This document shows, piece by piece, positions 63,222-64,000 of a stretch of 64,000 nucleotides of DNA (the stretch's first letter is position 1; the number at the start of each line of letters is the position of its first letter). The notes below the pieces were generated by a model that worked only from the letters and a program-made list of their open reading frames with translations, had not been told where the DNA came from and did not search any database. Source of the stretch: Acidobacteriota bacterium (GTDB lineage Bacteria > Actinomycetota > Acidimicrobiia > Acidimicrobiales > RAAP-2); contig JAGXBH010000006.1 of NCBI GenBank assembly GCA_018971185.1, positions 18,667 to 82,666 of the forward strand. Reading direction: 5' to 3'. A program made the translations under genes and the position numbers.

Positions 63222-64000
63222 ATGACCGAGGACCTCAGTTCGCACACCGTACCCGAGAAGCCCACGATCGACGGTCTCGAGGAGAAGTGGCTGGGCCGCT
63301 GGGAACACGAGGGGGTCTACCGCTTCGATCGTGGGGCCGCGCGCGACGACGTCTACTCGATCGACACGCCACCGCCCACGGTCTCGGGCGCGCTGCACAT
63401 CGGCCACGTCTTCAGCTACACCCACGCCGACCTGATCGCGCGCTACCAGCGGATGTCGGGCAAGAAGGTCTTCTACCCCATGGGCTGGGATGACAACGGC
63501 CTGCCCACCGAGCGACGCGTGGAGAACTTCTTCGGCGTGCGCTGTGACCCCTCCCTCCCCTACGACCCCGACTTCGTGGCGCCTGAGAAGGCGGCGGAGA
63601 AGAAGGTCTCGATCTCGCGCAAGAACTTCGTCGAACTCTGTCACCGACTCACCGCGGCCGACGAGGAGGTCTTCAAGGACCTCTGGCGCCACCTCGGCGT
63701 CAGCATCGACTGGACCCTGGAGTACTCCACCATCTCCTCGCACGCCCAAGCCGTCTCCCAGCGGGCCTTCCTCGAGATGCTCGAACGCGGCGAGGTCTAC
63801 TCGCGCGTCGCGCCCACCCTGTGGGACGTCGACTTTCGCACGGCGGTCTCCCAAGCCGAGCTGGAGGACCGTGAGCGGCCCGCCAACTATCACCGCGTCG
63901 CCTTCGTCCGCGCCGACGGCCAGGGGACCGTCGAGATCGAGACCACGCGACCAGAGCTTCTGCCGAGCTGCGTCGCCCTGGTGGCGCACCCCGACGACGA
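63222..64000 (+). CDS. valS: Valyl-tRNA synthetase, 5' part (truncated by window end)
   Basis: IDTPPPTVSGALHIGHVFSYTHADLIARYQRMSGKKVFYPMGWDDNGLPTERRVE; open to the window end and absent from the ORF track. Confidence 0.93.
   Translation, partial: MTEDLSSHTVPEKPTIDGLEEKWLGRWEHEGVYRFDRGAARDDVYSIDTPPPTVSGALHIGHVFSYTHADLIARYQRMSGKKVFYPMGWDDNGLPTERRVENFFGVRCDPSLPYDPDFVAPEKAAEKKVSISRKNFVELCHRLTAADEEVFKDLWRHLGVSIDWTLEYSTISSHAQAVSQRAFLEMLERGEVYSRVAPTLWDVDFRTAVSQAELEDRERPANYHRVAFVRADGQGTVEIETTRPELLPSCVALVAHPDD

Overview
High-GC actinobacterial chromosome segment, probably Acidimicrobiia (lineage is inference from gene content and synteny). No rRNA, CRISPR array, IS element or prophage was seen. Most of the window is housekeeping: a complete atpBEFHAGDC operon preceded by AtpI/AtpZ-like genes, a WecA-like transferase, glyA, rpiB, tsaC, prmC, prfA, rpmE, rho, thrC, hom, lysA, tRNA-Arg(CCG), pyk, a riboswitch-linked BtuCDF-like importer, argS and acnA. 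Accessory and redox blocks follow: SulP, PIG-L, DEAD-box helicase, peroxiredoxin, DedA, an Fpg/Nei-like glycosylase, an FrhB-like/phosphatase/DUF3090/kinase-like module, MFS, etfBA, GDPD, a WhiB next to a PdtaS-like kinase, and dGTPase. A metal/redox island spans about 45.6-57.4 kb: SHOCT protein, blue-copper protein, CsoR, a permease fused to three YHS domains, Mrp/SufR-like, a chrA remnant, and a System I ccm operon. The window ends with gmd, a glycosyltransferase, TetR, acyl-CoA dehydrogenase, csp, cysS and a truncated valS. The best candidates for undescribed biology are (1) the CsoR/cupredoxin/permease-YHS unit with two candidate CsoR-type operators, (2) the FrhB-phosphatase-DUF3090-kinase-like module, (3) an ATP synthase delta subunit with a duplicated N-terminal domain, and (4) a pyruvate kinase with altered K+-site residues. 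Everything was read by eye; no searches were run.
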